NCBI GenBank assembly: GCA_002483285.1
Contig: DLHP01000022.1
Location: 37,951 to 101,950 of the forward strand
From: Flavobacterium sp. UBA7665
Lineage (GTDB): Bacteria; Bacteroidota; Bacteroidia; Flavobacteriales; Flavobacteriaceae
Direction: 5' to 3'
DNA: 64,000 nt
In this document: positions 50,472-59,553 of the stretch, in pieces
Layout of the letters: each line of letters starts with the position of its first letter
Numbering within the stretch: the stretch's first letter is position 1
Position numbers and translations under genes: made by a program
The notes under the pieces: generated by a model
Database searches by the model: none
The model's input: only the letters and a program-made list of their open reading frames with translations
What the model was told of the DNA's origin: nothing

Positions 50472-50572
50472 TTCTATCTTAAAATTATTTTAATTTTTAT
50501 GCGGTCTTTTTTTCGTTTTAAAATTTTTAAATTCGCTGTTCTGATTCTTTACCTAATTAAATCACCAAAAAC

Positions 50573-53179
50573 TTGGCAACCACAGCAAAAGAGGCGAAAG
50601 AAACGCCGTTGATGAAGCAATACAATGAAATCAAACGAAAGTACCCCGATGCTTGTTTGCTCTTTCGTGTAGGCGATTTTTATGAGACCTTTGGCGAGGA
50701 TGCAATCAGGGCATCTAAAATACTGGGTATTGTACTCACCAAACGTGGCGCCGGTTCTGAGACCGAGACGGCTTTGGCAGGATTTCCGCACCACTCCTTA
50801 AACACCTATTTGCCCAAATTGGTAAAGGCAGGACTTCGTGTGGCGATTTGCGACCAACTCGAAGACCCAAAAATGACCAAAACCATCGTCAAGCGCGGAG
50901 TGACCGAATTGGTGACGCCTGGCGTTTCCATGAACGATGAGGTGTTGCAGTCTAAATTGAATAATTTTCTGGCGTCGGTTTATTTTGGGAAGAAAGCCAT
51001 CGGGGTTTCGTTCCTCGATGTATCCACTGGGGAATTCCTTACTTCACAGGGCAATTCAGAATACATCGACAAATTGTTGCAGAATTTCAACCCGAGCGAA
51101 GTACTGGTTCCCAAAACACACAAAGCAGAATTCCGTGAAATATTCGGCGAACGCCATCACAGCTTTTACCTCGAAGATTGGGTATACAAGCCCGATTACG
51201 CTATTGAATCACTCAATGCCCACTTCCAAACGGTTTCTTTGAAAGGATTTGGAATTGAGGAATTGCCCGACGGCATTATTGCTTCGGGTGCGGTATTGTA
51301 TTACCTGTCCGAAACCCAGCACAACAAACTCCAGCACATCACCGCTATCCAGCGCATTGCAGAAGATGCCTATGTTTGGATGGACCGTTTCACCATCAGG
51401 AACCTTGAATTGTACCACAGTTACAACCCAAACGCGGTCACTTTGCTCGATGTCATCGACAAGACGCTTTCGCCGATGGGTGGCCGATTGCTCAAACGTT
51501 GGCTCGCTTTGCCGCTGAAAGATTTGGACAAAATCAGGAGCCGTCACGAAGTGGTGGGTTATCTCAGGGACAATCGCGAGGTGCTTAAAACCATCCAGCA
51601 GCAGATCAAGAAAATTTCGGATCTTGAACGGTTGATTTCAAAAATCGCTACAGGAAAGGTCAGCCCGCGCGAAGTAGTGTATCTCAAGGAGTCACTCGAC
51701 GCCATCATTCCAATTAAAGAATTGGCGCTCAAAAGCGAGCAGCAAGCCGTCAAGTCAATCGGTGAAAGCCTTCACGGTTGCGAGTTGCTCCGCGAGAAAA
51801 TAAAAACGACGCTCAACCAGGAAGCGCCCGTCGCGATTGCAAAAGGAAATGCGATTGCCCAAGGCGTACACGCGGAACTCGACGACCTGCGGGCCATTTC
51901 AACATCCGGAAAGGAATACCTCGAAGGCATTGAAACGCGCGAGTCGCAAAATACCGGTATCTCTTCGCTCAAGATTTCGTTCAACAATGTTTTTGGATAC
52001 TATATAGAGGTAAGGAATACGCATAAGGATAAGGTTCCTGCGGCGTGGATTCGTAAGCAGACACTCGTCAACGCCGAGCGCTACATCACCGAGGAACTCA
52101 AAGAATACGAAACAAAAATCCTGGGCGCGGAGGAGAAAATCTACAAATTAGAGTCGGAGCTTTTTGAACAATTGGTCAATTGGCTTTCTACCTACATCAA
52201 ACAAGTTCAAACCAATGCGAGTCTTGTGGCGCAACTCGACTGCCTGACGTCTTTTGCGCAGTTGGCCATTGAGAACAAATACGTTTGCCCAGAGTTGGAT
52301 GAAAGCTATGAACTCGAAATCAAAAACGGACGCCATCCCGTGATTGAAAAGCAACTTCCGGTAGGGACGCCCTATATTGCCAACGATATTTTCCTTGACA
52401 GGCAAACCCAGCAGATTATCATGATTACCGGACCGAATATGTCGGGTAAATCAGCAATTTTAAGACAGACGGCGCTAATAGTACTGCTCGCGCAAATGGG
52501 CAGTTTTGTGCCGGCCGAAAGTGTCAGGATGGGTATCGTCGATAAGATTTTCACAAGGGTTGGGGCCAGCGATAACATCTCTATGGGCGAGTCGACTTTT
52601 ATGGTAGAGATGAATGAAACGGCGTCGATTCTAAACAATATTTCGGATAGGAGTTTGGTGCTGCTCGATGAGATTGGCCGCGGGACCAGCACCTACGACG
52701 GCGTTTCGATTGCTTGGGCTATTGCCGAGTTTTTACACGAACATCCATCAAAACCAAAAACGCTGTTCGCGACACATTACCATGAACTCAATGAGATGAC
52801 CGAAATGCTGCCGCGCATCCAAAACCACAATGTTTCGGTGAAGGAACTCAAGGACAACGTGCTTTTTATTCGCAAATTGGTAAAAGGTGGTAGCGCGCAC
52901 AGCTTTGGGATTCACGTGGCTAAAATGGCTGGCATGCCACAAACGGTAATTGCAAAGGCCCAAAAAATACTCAAGAAACTCGAGCGGGACCACTCGGCCG
53001 AGGCACTCAATGGTGTGAAGGAAGAAAAGCCAGAATTGCAAATGAGTTTTTTCAACCTTGACGACCCGTTGCTCGAAGAAATAAAGGATGAAATCCTAAG
53101 CCTGGACCTCAATACACTCACGCCGATTGAAGCGATGATGAAGCTCAATGAAATCAAGCGGATGCTGACAAAAAAATAA
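50573..53179 (+). CDS. mutS: DNA mismatch repair protein MutS
   Basis: I start at the TTG at 50573 because an in-frame stop lies 12 bases upstream and the first ATG (50612) would drop conserved residues just before PLMKQYNEIKRKYPDACLLF. The product is 868 residues. The mismatch-binding FYETFGEDA motif is at residues about 38-46, Walker A ITGPNMSGKSAILRQ is near 620, and Walker B DEIGRGTSTYDGVS near 700. It recognises mispaired bases and starts repair with MutL. It is divergent from DUF1573 across an A/T-rich gap. A TTG start is unusual but supported. Confidence 0.93.
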   Translation: MATTAKEAKETPLMKQYNEIKRKYPDACLLFRVGDFYETFGEDAIRASKILGIVLTKRGAGSETETALAGFPHHSLNTYLPKLVKAGLRVAICDQLEDPKMTKTIVKRGVTELVTPGVSMNDEVLQSKLNNFLASVYFGKKAIGVSFLDVSTGEFLTSQGNSEYIDKLLQNFNPSEVLVPKTHKAEFREIFGERHHSFYLEDWVYKPDYAIESLNAHFQTVSLKGFGIEELPDGIIASGAVLYYLSETQHNKLQHITAIQRIAEDAYVWMDRFTIRNLELYHSYNPNAVTLLDVIDKTLSPMGGRLLKRWLALPLKDLDKIRSRHEVVGYLRDNREVLKTIQQQIKKISDLERLISKIATGKVSPREVVYLKESLDAIIPIKELALKSEQQAVKSIGESLHGCELLREKIKTTLNQEAPVAIAKGNAIAQGVHAELDDLRAISTSGKEYLEGIETRESQNTGISSLKISFNNVFGYYIEVRNTHKDKVPAAWIRKQTLVNAERYITEELKEYETKILGAEEKIYKLESELFEQLVNWLSTYIKQVQTNASLVAQLDCLTSFAQLAIENKYVCPELDESYELEIKNGRHPVIEKQLPVGTPYIANDIFLDRQTQQIIMITGPNMSGKSAILRQTALIVLLAQMGSFVPAESVRMGIVDKIFTRVGASDNISMGESTFMVEMNETASILNNISDRSLVLLDEIGRGTSTYDGVSIAWAIAEFLHEHPSKPKTLFATHYHELNEMTEMLPRIQNHNVSVKELKDNVLFIRKLVKGGSAHSFGIHVAKMAGMPQTVIAKAQKILKKLERDHSAEALNGVKEEKPELQMSFFNLDDPLLEEIKDEILSLDLNTLTPIEAMMKLNEIKRMLTKK

Positions 53180-53373
53180 ATTCGGCTTAATGAAAAGGCT
53201 GTCAGAAAGTTAGGAAAACGGCAATTTTTTTTTAACCAAAACGCTTGTAGAATTGAATTAAAGTATTAAATTTGCCCTCGCAAACTAGTTCAACGAACTC
53301 CTCTGACAAATATGAGCAAAGTGAGTTAATACTAACCAAGTATTGCGGTTCTTATACATAAAAATAAGTTAAT
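53180..53373. other. Gap before the tRNA pair; no gene
   Basis: This 194-base stretch is A/T-rich. It holds only the promoter at 53245-53274; no reading frame is convincing. Confidence 0.6.
53245..53274 (+). promoter_or_regulatory. Promoter of the tRNA pair
   Basis: TTG (53245-53247) and TAAATTTG (53267-53274) are 19 bases apart, an excellent match to the Bacteroidota consensus. The first tRNA starts 100 bases downstream. Confidence 0.7.
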
Positions 53374-53449
53374 GCGAAAATAGCTCAGTTGGTAGAGCGC
53401 GACCTTGCCAAGGTCGAGGTCGCGGGTTCGAGCCCCGTTTTTCGCTCCA
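53374..53449 (+). tRNA. tRNA-Gly (GCC)
   Basis: A full cloverleaf is readable: acceptor GCGAAAA / TTTTCGC, D-stem GCTC / GAGC, anticodon stem CGACC / GGTCG with loop TTGCCAA (anticodon GCC), T-stem GCGGG / CCCGT with TTCGAGC. The discriminator is T, and CCA follows in the DNA (53447-53449). It decodes GGC and GGT. Confidence 0.93.
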
Positions 53450-53456
53450 AGTGTTT

Positions 53457-53542
53457 GCTCGGATGGTGAAATTGGTAGACACGCTGGACTTAAAATCCAG
53501 TGAACAGCAATGTTCGTGCGGGTTCAAGTCCCGCTCTGAGTA
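53457..53542 (+). tRNA. tRNA-Leu (TAA)
   Basis: An 86-base class II tRNA with a long variable arm (TGAACAGCAATGTTCGT). The anticodon stem is CTGGA / TCCAG with loop CTTAAAA, anticodon TAA. The acceptor GCTCGGA pairs with TCTGAGT (two wobble pairs). Discriminator A; the DNA continues CAG so CCA is not encoded. It decodes TTA and, by wobble, TTG. It lies 7 bases after tRNA-Gly. Confidence 0.92.
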
Positions 53543-53545
53543 CAG

Positions 53546-53576
53546 AGCCCCAAATTATATTTGGGGCTTTTTTTAT
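53546..53576 (+). terminator. Terminator of the tRNA transcript
   Basis: Perfect 10-base stem AGCCCCAAAT / ATTTGGGGCT with a 3-base loop, followed by eight T. It ends the tRNA-Gly-tRNA-Leu unit. Confidence 0.92.
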
Positions 53577-53602
53577 TTAAATGGTTTCCAACTTCAACAA
53601 TC

Positions 53603-53977
53603 ATGGGTGCTTTTGTAATCAGCAAGAGGTTTAACGGCGAGTATAAGTTTGTGTTTTCCTCGCGAAAAGGGAAAGTTATTTTTACAAGCGTGAGTTGTAA
53701 AGCCAAGTCAGTTTGCGAGGAAATGATCCAGGAAATGAAAGCCGATATAAGCAAGTTCAGCTTCAGTCGGCAAAAGGCAGTATCGGGGAAGTACTCGTTC
53801 CGGTTATCTAAAGAAGGAATGGTGCTGGCCAACAGCAGAAAATACACGACCGAGCTCAGGGTTCAAAAAGGGATTGACGAGATTGTAAAAGATGTTGCCT
53901 CTGCGGAGATTCTTGATTTTTCTGAAAATGATTTTGTTTTCCCGGATGCAGAAGTCATCTTTCAAGAAGACGAATAA
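53603..53977 (+). CDS. YegP-like protein with two DUF1508 domains
   Basis: The ATG at 53603 gives 124 residues. It is two copies of the YegP fold: FVISKRFNGEYKFVFSSRKG at the start, then KAVSGKYSFRLSKEGMVLAN as the second unit, each about 50 residues. The family is compact, basic to neutral, cytoplasmic, of unknown role. It lies between two terminators, so it must have its own promoter. Frames starting upstream at 53561 run into the tRNA terminator and are rejected. Confidence 0.85.
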   Translation: MGAFVISKRFNGEYKFVFSSRKGKVIFTSVSCKAKSVCEEMIQEMKADISKFSFSRQKAVSGKYSFRLSKEGMVLANSRKYTTELRVQKGIDEIVKDVASAEILDFSENDFVFPDAEVIFQEDE

Positions 53978-53978
53978 A

Positions 53979-54010
53979 AAAATCCGGCTATTTTCGTAGC
54001 CGGATTTTTT
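53979..54010 (+). terminator. Terminator of the YegP-like gene
   Basis: AAATCCGGCTA / TAGCCGGATTT with a 6-base loop TTTTCG, followed by four T. It overlaps the end of the gene's stop region. Confidence 0.85.
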
Positions 54011-54029
54011 ATGCATTTACTAAAATAAA

Positions 54030-54051
54030 AAAGCCACGCGAACGTGGCTTT
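54030..54051 (-). terminator. Terminator of the small lipoprotein gene
   Basis: AAAGCCACG / CGTGGCTTT stem with a CGAA loop; on the minus strand a T run follows. It lies 24 bases after the stop codon of the 54075-54317 gene. Confidence 0.8.
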
Positions 54052-54074
54052 AAAATTTTTAGACTAAGGTCTAA

Positions 54075-54317
54075 TTATTTTTTTGCTTCTTCAGTAGCAG
54101 TTGCAGCAGCATCAGTAGCGGTTGCAGCAGCGTCAGTAGCAGTTGCAGCAGCGTCAGTAGCTACAGCAGCAGCAGAATCAGCAACAGCAGCAGTTTCTTC
54201 AACTACAGGAGCTACTTCTTCAGTTACTGGAGCCTCTTCAGCAGGAGCTTCAGCTTGTTTACAAGATACTACAGTTAATGCAGCGATAACAGCTAAACTT
54301 AAAAATACTTTTTTCAT
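54075..54317 (-). CDS. Ala-rich 80-residue lipoprotein with heptad-like repeats
   Basis: The signal is MKKVFLSLAVIAALTVVSCK with lipobox VVSC, so Cys19 should be lipidated. The mature part is low-complexity Ala/Glu/Thr/Val: an acidic Pro/Glu stretch (QAEAPAEEAPVTEEVAPVVE) and then repeats of the seven-residue unit ATDAAAT (three copies), suggesting a helix. Similar Ala/Thr repeat lipoproteins occur in flavobacteria from memory; the function is not known. It has its own terminator and a good -7 box. Confidence 0.75.
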   Translation of the reverse strand: MKKVFLSLAVIAALTVVSCKQAEAPAEEAPVTEEVAPVVEETAAVADSAAAVATDAAATATDAAATATDAAATATEEAKK

Positions 54318-54354
54318 CTTACTTAATTATAAAAGGTTAATTATTAATTCGAGG

Positions 54355-54362
54355 CAAAGATA
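54355..54362 (-). promoter_or_regulatory. -7 box of the small lipoprotein gene
   Basis: Minus strand TATCTTTG, an exact TAnnTTTG, 37 bases before the ATG at 54317, in strongly A/T-rich DNA. The upstream TTG is too far away (29 bases). Confidence 0.5.
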
Positions 54363-54483
54363 TAAATTTTTTAATATGGAAAAATATTTTTCAATTTTTT
54401 TTTAAAAAATGTTAGATCGTTTGCTTGATTTTCGACTAACAAGTATCGTGCCAGAAAAACAAAACGCAATAGTGATATTTGTA

Positions 54484-56628
54484 TTACTTCTTATTTTTTG
54501 TCTTTGGATGGACTATTTTGAGCTCATCGATTAGATTTTTGGCGCCAGCGTACTTGTCCATGATGAAAAGCACGTAGCGGATGTCTACCATCACATTACG
54601 ACAAATAGACGGGTCGTAATAAATATCGCTCATTGTTCCTTCCCAAACTCGGTCAAAGTTGAGCCCAATCAGATTCCCATCTGCATCCACGGCCGGGCTT
54701 CCCGAGTTTCCTCCGGTGGTGTGGTTGGTTCCGATAAAGCAAACCGGCATCTTTCCGTTTTCGCCATACGCGCCGTAGTCTTTAGTATTGTATAGGTCGA
54801 TGAGTTTCTTGGGAACGTCAAACTCATAATCGCCCGGAATGTATTTTTCTAAAACGCCATCCAAATAAGTCATTGGCTTGTATATCGTAGCATCCTTAGG
54901 CTCATAACCTTTGACTTTCCCGTAAGTTACGCGTAAAGTACTATTGGCATCGGGGAAAATGCGCGCGTCTTTATTGAGTTCTAGTTGCGCTTTCATGTAG
55001 GTGCGTTGCAGTGCGGTAATCTTAAGGTTGATTTCGTCGTATTTAGGGGCGACTTCCTTCGAGAATTTATCGGCCATTTCCTTGACCAGTTGAAAAGCCT
55101 TGTCATTGTTGAGGTTGGCAAGGACTGTTTTGGTATCACCATTGAGCAAATCTTTAGCGCCTTCAAAGCTTACGAGTTTCGAGGCATAGACTTCTGCGGT
55201 CAGTTTTTGCGCATCGGCATTGGTTAGGCTCGCCGGTAGAAATTGCTTGGGCGACTTGTTCGCGTAAAGGTCGATGAGTTGCTCAAAGACTTTTTCATCC
55301 ACATTTTTGTTGAAATCCTTATAAAAATCACCCAGACCTTTGGCGAGATTGTTCTTCCGATCAGTGAATGCTTGCTCTCCTTTGTTGGTATAGAGTTGCT
55401 CGAGTTGGTACATTTTATAAGCTACAGTGAGCAATTCGGTATTGCGCAACACCACTTCGATGAAATAGTCACGGCTCAAGGCATACGGCGCAATTTCGGT
55501 GTAGTTGTTTTCAAAATCCGACAGTAGGTTGCCATATTCGGCCTGCTTTCCGACTTTCGCAACCTTTTCCATAAACGCGGCTTCCTGCTTTTTCTTGATC
55601 GCGACGGCATTCGATTTTTTCAACCCTTGCGTTTCTCCAATCCATTTTTTCCAATAATTGGCAATGCTCGCATACTTAGAAGCGTACTGAATTTTGATTG
55701 CATTGTCTTTTCTCATAAAGCCATCTGCCACTTTCAAAGCCCTATCGCGGATTTCAATTTTCGCCGGATTCAATTCATTCACAATCTGCGCGACCGCAAC
55801 CGCAGGTAAGTATTCGGTTGTTCTCCCTGGATAGCCAAAAACCATCGTAAAATCATCTTCTTTCACACCGTCGAGTGAAACCGGCAAGAAATGTTTGGGT
55901 ACATACGGCACATTGTCTTTTGAGTAGGCCGCCGGACGGTTGTTTTTGTCGGCGTAAATCCTGAACAGCGAAAAATCACCCGTATGCCTTGGCCAAACCC
56001 AGTTGTCGGTGTCCGAGCCGAATTTCCCAATCGATGATGGCGGAGCACCCACCAAACGCACATCCTTATATGTCTCGGTCACGAAATGCATGTATTGGTT
56101 GCCTTCGTAAAAGGTGCGGATTCTATTTTCCTGCCAGCTTTCTTTGGGCAGCGAATTGCTCAAAGCGGCGATGTTCTCCTGAATCTTTTTTTGTTTGTCG
56201 GCTTCGGATAGGGTCGAGGTGCCTTCTAAAACCTTTGCGGTCACGTCTTCAATCTTAACAATAAAAGTCACCACCAAGTCTTCGTTGGGCAATTCGTCTT
56301 CCATTTTATACGCCCAGAACCCATTGGTCAGGTAATCGTGCTCCACGGTCGAATGGTTCTGGATCACGTCAAAACCGCAATGGTGGTTGGTGAGCAATAA
56401 GCCTTTTGGCGAAATTACTTCACTCGTGCAGCCTCCGTTAAAGTGCGGAACGGCATCCTTTAAACTCGATTTGTTCACAGAATAGATGTCGTCGGCCGTC
56501 ATCTTCATCCCCAAATGCTTCATCTCTTTTTCATTCATCCCATTCAAAAGCGACGGAATCCACATGCCGCCCTGTTGTGCACTCGCCTGGACGATAAACA
56601 ATAAAACAAATAATCTTAAAAATTTCAT
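54484..56628 (-). CDS. S46 family dipeptidyl peptidase (DPP11-like by its S1 residue)
   Basis: A 714-residue serine peptidase with signal peptide MKFLRLFVLLFIVQASA. The catalytic histidine is in LLTNHHCGFD (82-83), and the serine in GGNSGSPAVDADGN (Ser642). In P. gingivalis DPP11 the residue 18 positions after the catalytic serine is an arginine that selects Asp/Glu at P1; here that position is also Arg (660), in NFDRVWEGT, whereas DPP7 has Gly. It would remove dipeptides with an acidic second residue in the periplasm. It begins 2 bases after the GNAT stop, in a waaA-GNAT-peptidase run. Confidence 0.9.
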   Translation of the reverse strand: MKFLRLFVLLFIVQASAQQGGMWIPSLLNGMNEKEMKHLGMKMTADDIYSVNKSSLKDAVPHFNGGCTSEVISPKGLLLTNHHCGFDVIQNHSTVEHDYLTNGFWAYKMEDELPNEDLVVTFIVKIEDVTAKVLEGTSTLSEADKQKKIQENIAALSNSLPKESWQENRIRTFYEGNQYMHFVTETYKDVRLVGAPPSSIGKFGSDTDNWVWPRHTGDFSLFRIYADKNNRPAAYSKDNVPYVPKHFLPVSLDGVKEDDFTMVFGYPGRTTEYLPAVAVAQIVNELNPAKIEIRDRALKVADGFMRKDNAIKIQYASKYASIANYWKKWIGETQGLKKSNAVAIKKKQEAAFMEKVAKVGKQAEYGNLLSDFENNYTEIAPYALSRDYFIEVVLRNTELLTVAYKMYQLEQLYTNKGEQAFTDRKNNLAKGLGDFYKDFNKNVDEKVFEQLIDLYANKSPKQFLPASLTNADAQKLTAEVYASKLVSFEGAKDLLNGDTKTVLANLNNDKAFQLVKEMADKFSKEVAPKYDEINLKITALQRTYMKAQLELNKDARIFPDANSTLRVTYGKVKGYEPKDATIYKPMTYLDGVLEKYIPGDYEFDVPKKLIDLYNTKDYGAYGENGKMPVCFIGTNHTTGGNSGSPAVDADGNLIGLNFDRVWEGTMSDIYYDPSICRNVMVDIRYVLFIMDKYAGAKNLIDELKIVHPKTKNKK

Positions 56629-56630
56629 AG

Positions 56631-57086
56631 TTACTGGTTGTTGGTTTTATACTGCATTAATTTTCTTTTGTGTATTTTAAATCCGCTGGCCTGGTACAAT
56701 TGCTGCGCCTTTTCATTGTGCGGCTCGACTTCGAGATAGATAGTTTTGACGTGCGCTTTGCGAGCTTCTTCCTGCACAAAAGCAATTGTTTGTTTGCCAA
56801 TCCCTTTGCCGCGCATTTCGTCCTTAATATATAACTCGTCCAGAAATGCAATCCTGCCGCCGTACTCAAAGCTGAAAACAAAGGTCAAAATCACATAACC
56901 CGCGATCGTTTCACCTGAGGAAATCAGCCACGCTTTGCCAAGATTGCCATCCAAAAGGAATTCGGCAAACAGTTTTTTCGACGCGTCTGCCGTCATCGGA
57001 TAGCCGTCTATCGCATAGAAATCCTGCATCATCACAACGATGGTGTCGATGTCTGTGCTGGTGAGCGGTTTATAGGTCGTCGGCAT
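56631..57086 (-). CDS. GNAT family N-acetyltransferase
   Basis: From the ATG at 57086 this is 151 residues (MPTTYKPLTSTDIDTIVVMM). The acetyl-CoA binding segment is DEMRGKGIGKQTIAFVQEEA, with the later strand EPHNEKAQQLYQASGFKIHK, typical of the Acetyltransf_1 fold. The acceptor is unknown. Its start overlaps the 3' end of waaA by 17 bases, indicating coupling. A TTG two codons upstream gives a similar product. Confidence 0.88.
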   Translation of the reverse strand: MPTTYKPLTSTDIDTIVVMMQDFYAIDGYPMTADASKKLFAEFLLDGNLGKAWLISSGETIAGYVILTFVFSFEYGGRIAFLDELYIKDEMRGKGIGKQTIAFVQEEARKAHVKTIYLEVEPHNEKAQQLYQASGFKIHKRKLMQYKTNNQ

Positions 57087-58314
57087 GGGCAATTTGTTTC
57101 AAAATGACATCGGTGGCGCCTTTATTCATCCTGACAAAGGTGCTGCAGATGTGTCCTTTTTCGTAGCGGATGTCATCGTTTTGGATCAAGTTGTCAAAGG
57201 CTTCATTGAGCGTTGCCTGGTTCGAAATGGATACGCATCCCTGCATATTCACGAGTGCGGTAGCTTCTGCAAAATGCGAATAGTTTGGGCCAATCACAAT
57301 CGGGACACCGAAAGTGGCAGGCTCCAGTAAATTATGTACGCCCGGATTTCCGAAACCGCCGCCCACGTATGCAATATCGGCTTCGCTGTAAATTTTGGTC
57401 AGAATCCCAATGGTGTCGACAATCAAGACATCGTAATCCGAAAGGTCTTCGCCTTCTTTCTCAGAAAACAATACGGTTTTTTTGGAGATCGAACTTTGCA
57501 ATTCCAGAATCTGCTCTTTCTTGATATTGTGCGGCGCAATGATAAATTTCACGTGACGCTTGCTTTTGTTGATGTAATCCACAAGCAGGTTTTCGTCTTT
57601 GGGCCACGAACTACCCACTACGATGGTAAGGTTGTTTTGCTTGAACTCGGCGATGAAATCCAGGTAATTGTCTTGTTCGAGTATGGCAGTGACCCGATCA
57701 AAACGCGTATCGCCAGAAACCGAAACATTGGTTTTGCCCAGAGAAACCAACAGATCTTTCGAGGATTGGTTCTGGACAAAGAAATAATCGAAAGTATCGA
57801 GCGCCTGTCTGTAAAATCCGCCGTACCATTTAAAGAACGCCTGGTCTTTCCTGAAAATGCCCGAGATCAGATAGGTGGGAATCTTGCGGTTTTTGAGTTC
57901 GAGCAAATAATTGGGCCAATATTCATATTTGATGAAAAACACCAATTCTGGACGCGTCAAATCGAGGAATCGCTTGGCGTTTTGCTCCGAATCCAACGGC
58001 AGGTACACCGTGGCATCGGCTACAGTATTGTTCTTGCGCACCTCATAACCCGACGGCGAAAAAAAACTAAGTACGATTTTATGCTTGGGATATTGCACCT
58101 TGATTTTTTCAATCACAGGTAAACCCTGTTCATATTCACCCAAAGACGCGGCATGGAACCAGATGGTTTGGTCTTCACGGCCAATCTTTTTCTCCAGGGT
58201 TGCAAAAACGGTGCGCCGTCCGTGCACAAAAAGCTTCATTTTCGGGCTGAAAACAGCGACGATTTCAAGCACAAATCCGGCAAGTGCAACGAGGAGGTTA
58301 TACAGGAAAAACAT
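57070..58314 (-). CDS. waaA: 3-deoxy-D-manno-octulosonic acid transferase
   Basis: A 414-residue WaaA/KdtA. It starts with the membrane anchor (LYNLLVALAGFVLEIVAVFS), then the N-terminal glycosyltransferase domain with WFHAASLGEYEQGLPVIEKI and the C-terminal domain with AYVGGGFGNPGVHNLLEPAT and VVGSSWPKDENLL. It adds Kdo to lipid IVA at the inner membrane, needed for LPS. It is first of a run with GNAT and the S46 peptidase genes. No LPS partner gene sits beside it. Confidence 0.94.
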   Translation of the reverse strand: MFFLYNLLVALAGFVLEIVAVFSPKMKLFVHGRRTVFATLEKKIGREDQTIWFHAASLGEYEQGLPVIEKIKVQYPKHKIVLSFFSPSGYEVRKNNTVADATVYLPLDSEQNAKRFLDLTRPELVFFIKYEYWPNYLLELKNRKIPTYLISGIFRKDQAFFKWYGGFYRQALDTFDYFFVQNQSSKDLLVSLGKTNVSVSGDTRFDRVTAILEQDNYLDFIAEFKQNNLTIVVGSSWPKDENLLVDYINKSKRHVKFIIAPHNIKKEQILELQSSISKKTVLFSEKEGEDLSDYDVLIVDTIGILTKIYSEADIAYVGGGFGNPGVHNLLEPATFGVPIVIGPNYSHFAEATALVNMQGCVSISNQATLNEAFDNLIQNDDIRYEKGHICSTFVRMNKGATDVILKQIAHADDL

Positions 58315-58362
58315 AGCAAGTCAATTGTGCCCGCTAAAATACGCCTCTTTATAGAATTTTCA

Positions 58363-58392
58363 TTGCCGTGCGTCATTTAATTAGTAGTTTTG
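58363..58392 (+). promoter_or_regulatory. Promoter of the aminotransferase operon
   Basis: TTG (58363-58365) and TAGTTTTG (58385-58392) are 19 bases apart, an exact fit to the -33/-7 pattern, 24 bases before the ATG at 58417. Confidence 0.75.
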
Positions 58393-58416
58393 TGCTGTTT
58401 TTAACTCAAACAAGCG

Positions 58417-59550
58417 ATGAAAAAAATCCAGATGGTTGACCTCAAAGGCCAATACGAAAAGATCAAAGAAACCGTAAACGCTTCTATCCAGGAGGTTTTA
58501 GATACCAATACTTATATTAACGGGCCCGAAGTCCACAAGCTCCAGAAGTCGCTCGAGGAATACCTCGATGTCAAGCACGTGATTCCTTGTGCCAACGGTA
58601 CCGATGCACTCCAAATCGCCATGATGGGACTCGACCTGCAACCCGGAGACGAAGTCATCACTGCCGATTTCACCTTTGCCGCGACCGTTGAAGTCATTGC
58701 GCTTTTGCAACTCACTCCGGTTTTGGTCGATGTAGACCTCGTCAACATGAACATTTCAATAGAAGCGATCAAAAAAGCCATCACCCCAAAAACAAAAGCC
58801 ATTGTCCCGGTACACTTGTTTGGACGCGCAGCCAATATGGAAGCTGTGATGCAAATTGCCAACGAACACAATTTGTATGTAATCGAAGACAATGCCCAAG
58901 CCATCGGCGCCAACTGTCGATTCTCCGACGGTACCAAAAGAAAAGCCGGTACAATCGGACACGTGGCCTCAACTTCATTTTTCCCATCAAAAAACCTGGG
59001 CTGCTATGGCGACGGCGGCGCGATTTTCACCAATGACGACGCACTCGCCCACAAATTGCGCGGCATCGTCAACCACGGCATGTACGTGCGTTACCACCAC
59101 GATGTAGTAGGGGTCAACTCAAGATTAGACAGCATTCAGGCTGCGGTACTTAACGCTAAGTTGCCGCTGCTCGACAGTTACAACGCCGCGCGCCAAAACG
59201 CAGCAAGACAATACACGGCGATATTACAAGGACATAAAAACATCATCGCACCCAGCATTTGTGAGGTTTGCGACTGTCATGTTTTCCACCAATATACTTT
59301 AAGGATTATCGATGCCGATCGCGATGCACTCATGCAACATTTGTTGGATAAAGGCATTCCATGCGCCATTTACTATCCAATCCCATTGCATTCGCAAAAA
59401 GCGTATCTCGACCCGAGGTACAACGAAGCCGATTTCCCCATCACGAACCAATTGGTCAAAGAAGTCATTTCATTGCCGATGCATACAGAACTTGATGAGG
59501 AACAAATACGATTCATCACCGATGCCATCCTCGAATTCCTAAACCGATAA
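58417..59550 (+). CDS. DegT/DnrJ/EryC1-type PLP aminotransferase
   Basis: A 377-residue sugar aminotransferase. The PLP-lysine is in STSFFPSKNLGCYGDGGAIF, and earlier motifs are CANGTDALQIAMMGLDLQPG and TADFTFAATVEVIALL. It would convert a keto-sugar nucleotide into the amino sugar, for polysaccharide or LPS. It is followed by a 32-residue membrane peptide gene and galE, which fits surface-sugar metabolism. Its substrate cannot be deduced. Confidence 0.92.
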   Translation: MKKIQMVDLKGQYEKIKETVNASIQEVLDTNTYINGPEVHKLQKSLEEYLDVKHVIPCANGTDALQIAMMGLDLQPGDEVITADFTFAATVEVIALLQLTPVLVDVDLVNMNISIEAIKKAITPKTKAIVPVHLFGRAANMEAVMQIANEHNLYVIEDNAQAIGANCRFSDGTKRKAGTIGHVASTSFFPSKNLGCYGDGGAIFTNDDALAHKLRGIVNHGMYVRYHHDVVGVNSRLDSIQAAVLNAKLPLLDSYNAARQNAARQYTAILQGHKNIIAPSICEVCDCHVFHQYTLRIIDADRDALMQHLLDKGIPCAIYYPIPLHSQKAYLDPRYNEADFPITNQLVKEVISLPMHTELDEEQIRFITDAILEFLNR

Positions 59551-59553
59551 CGA

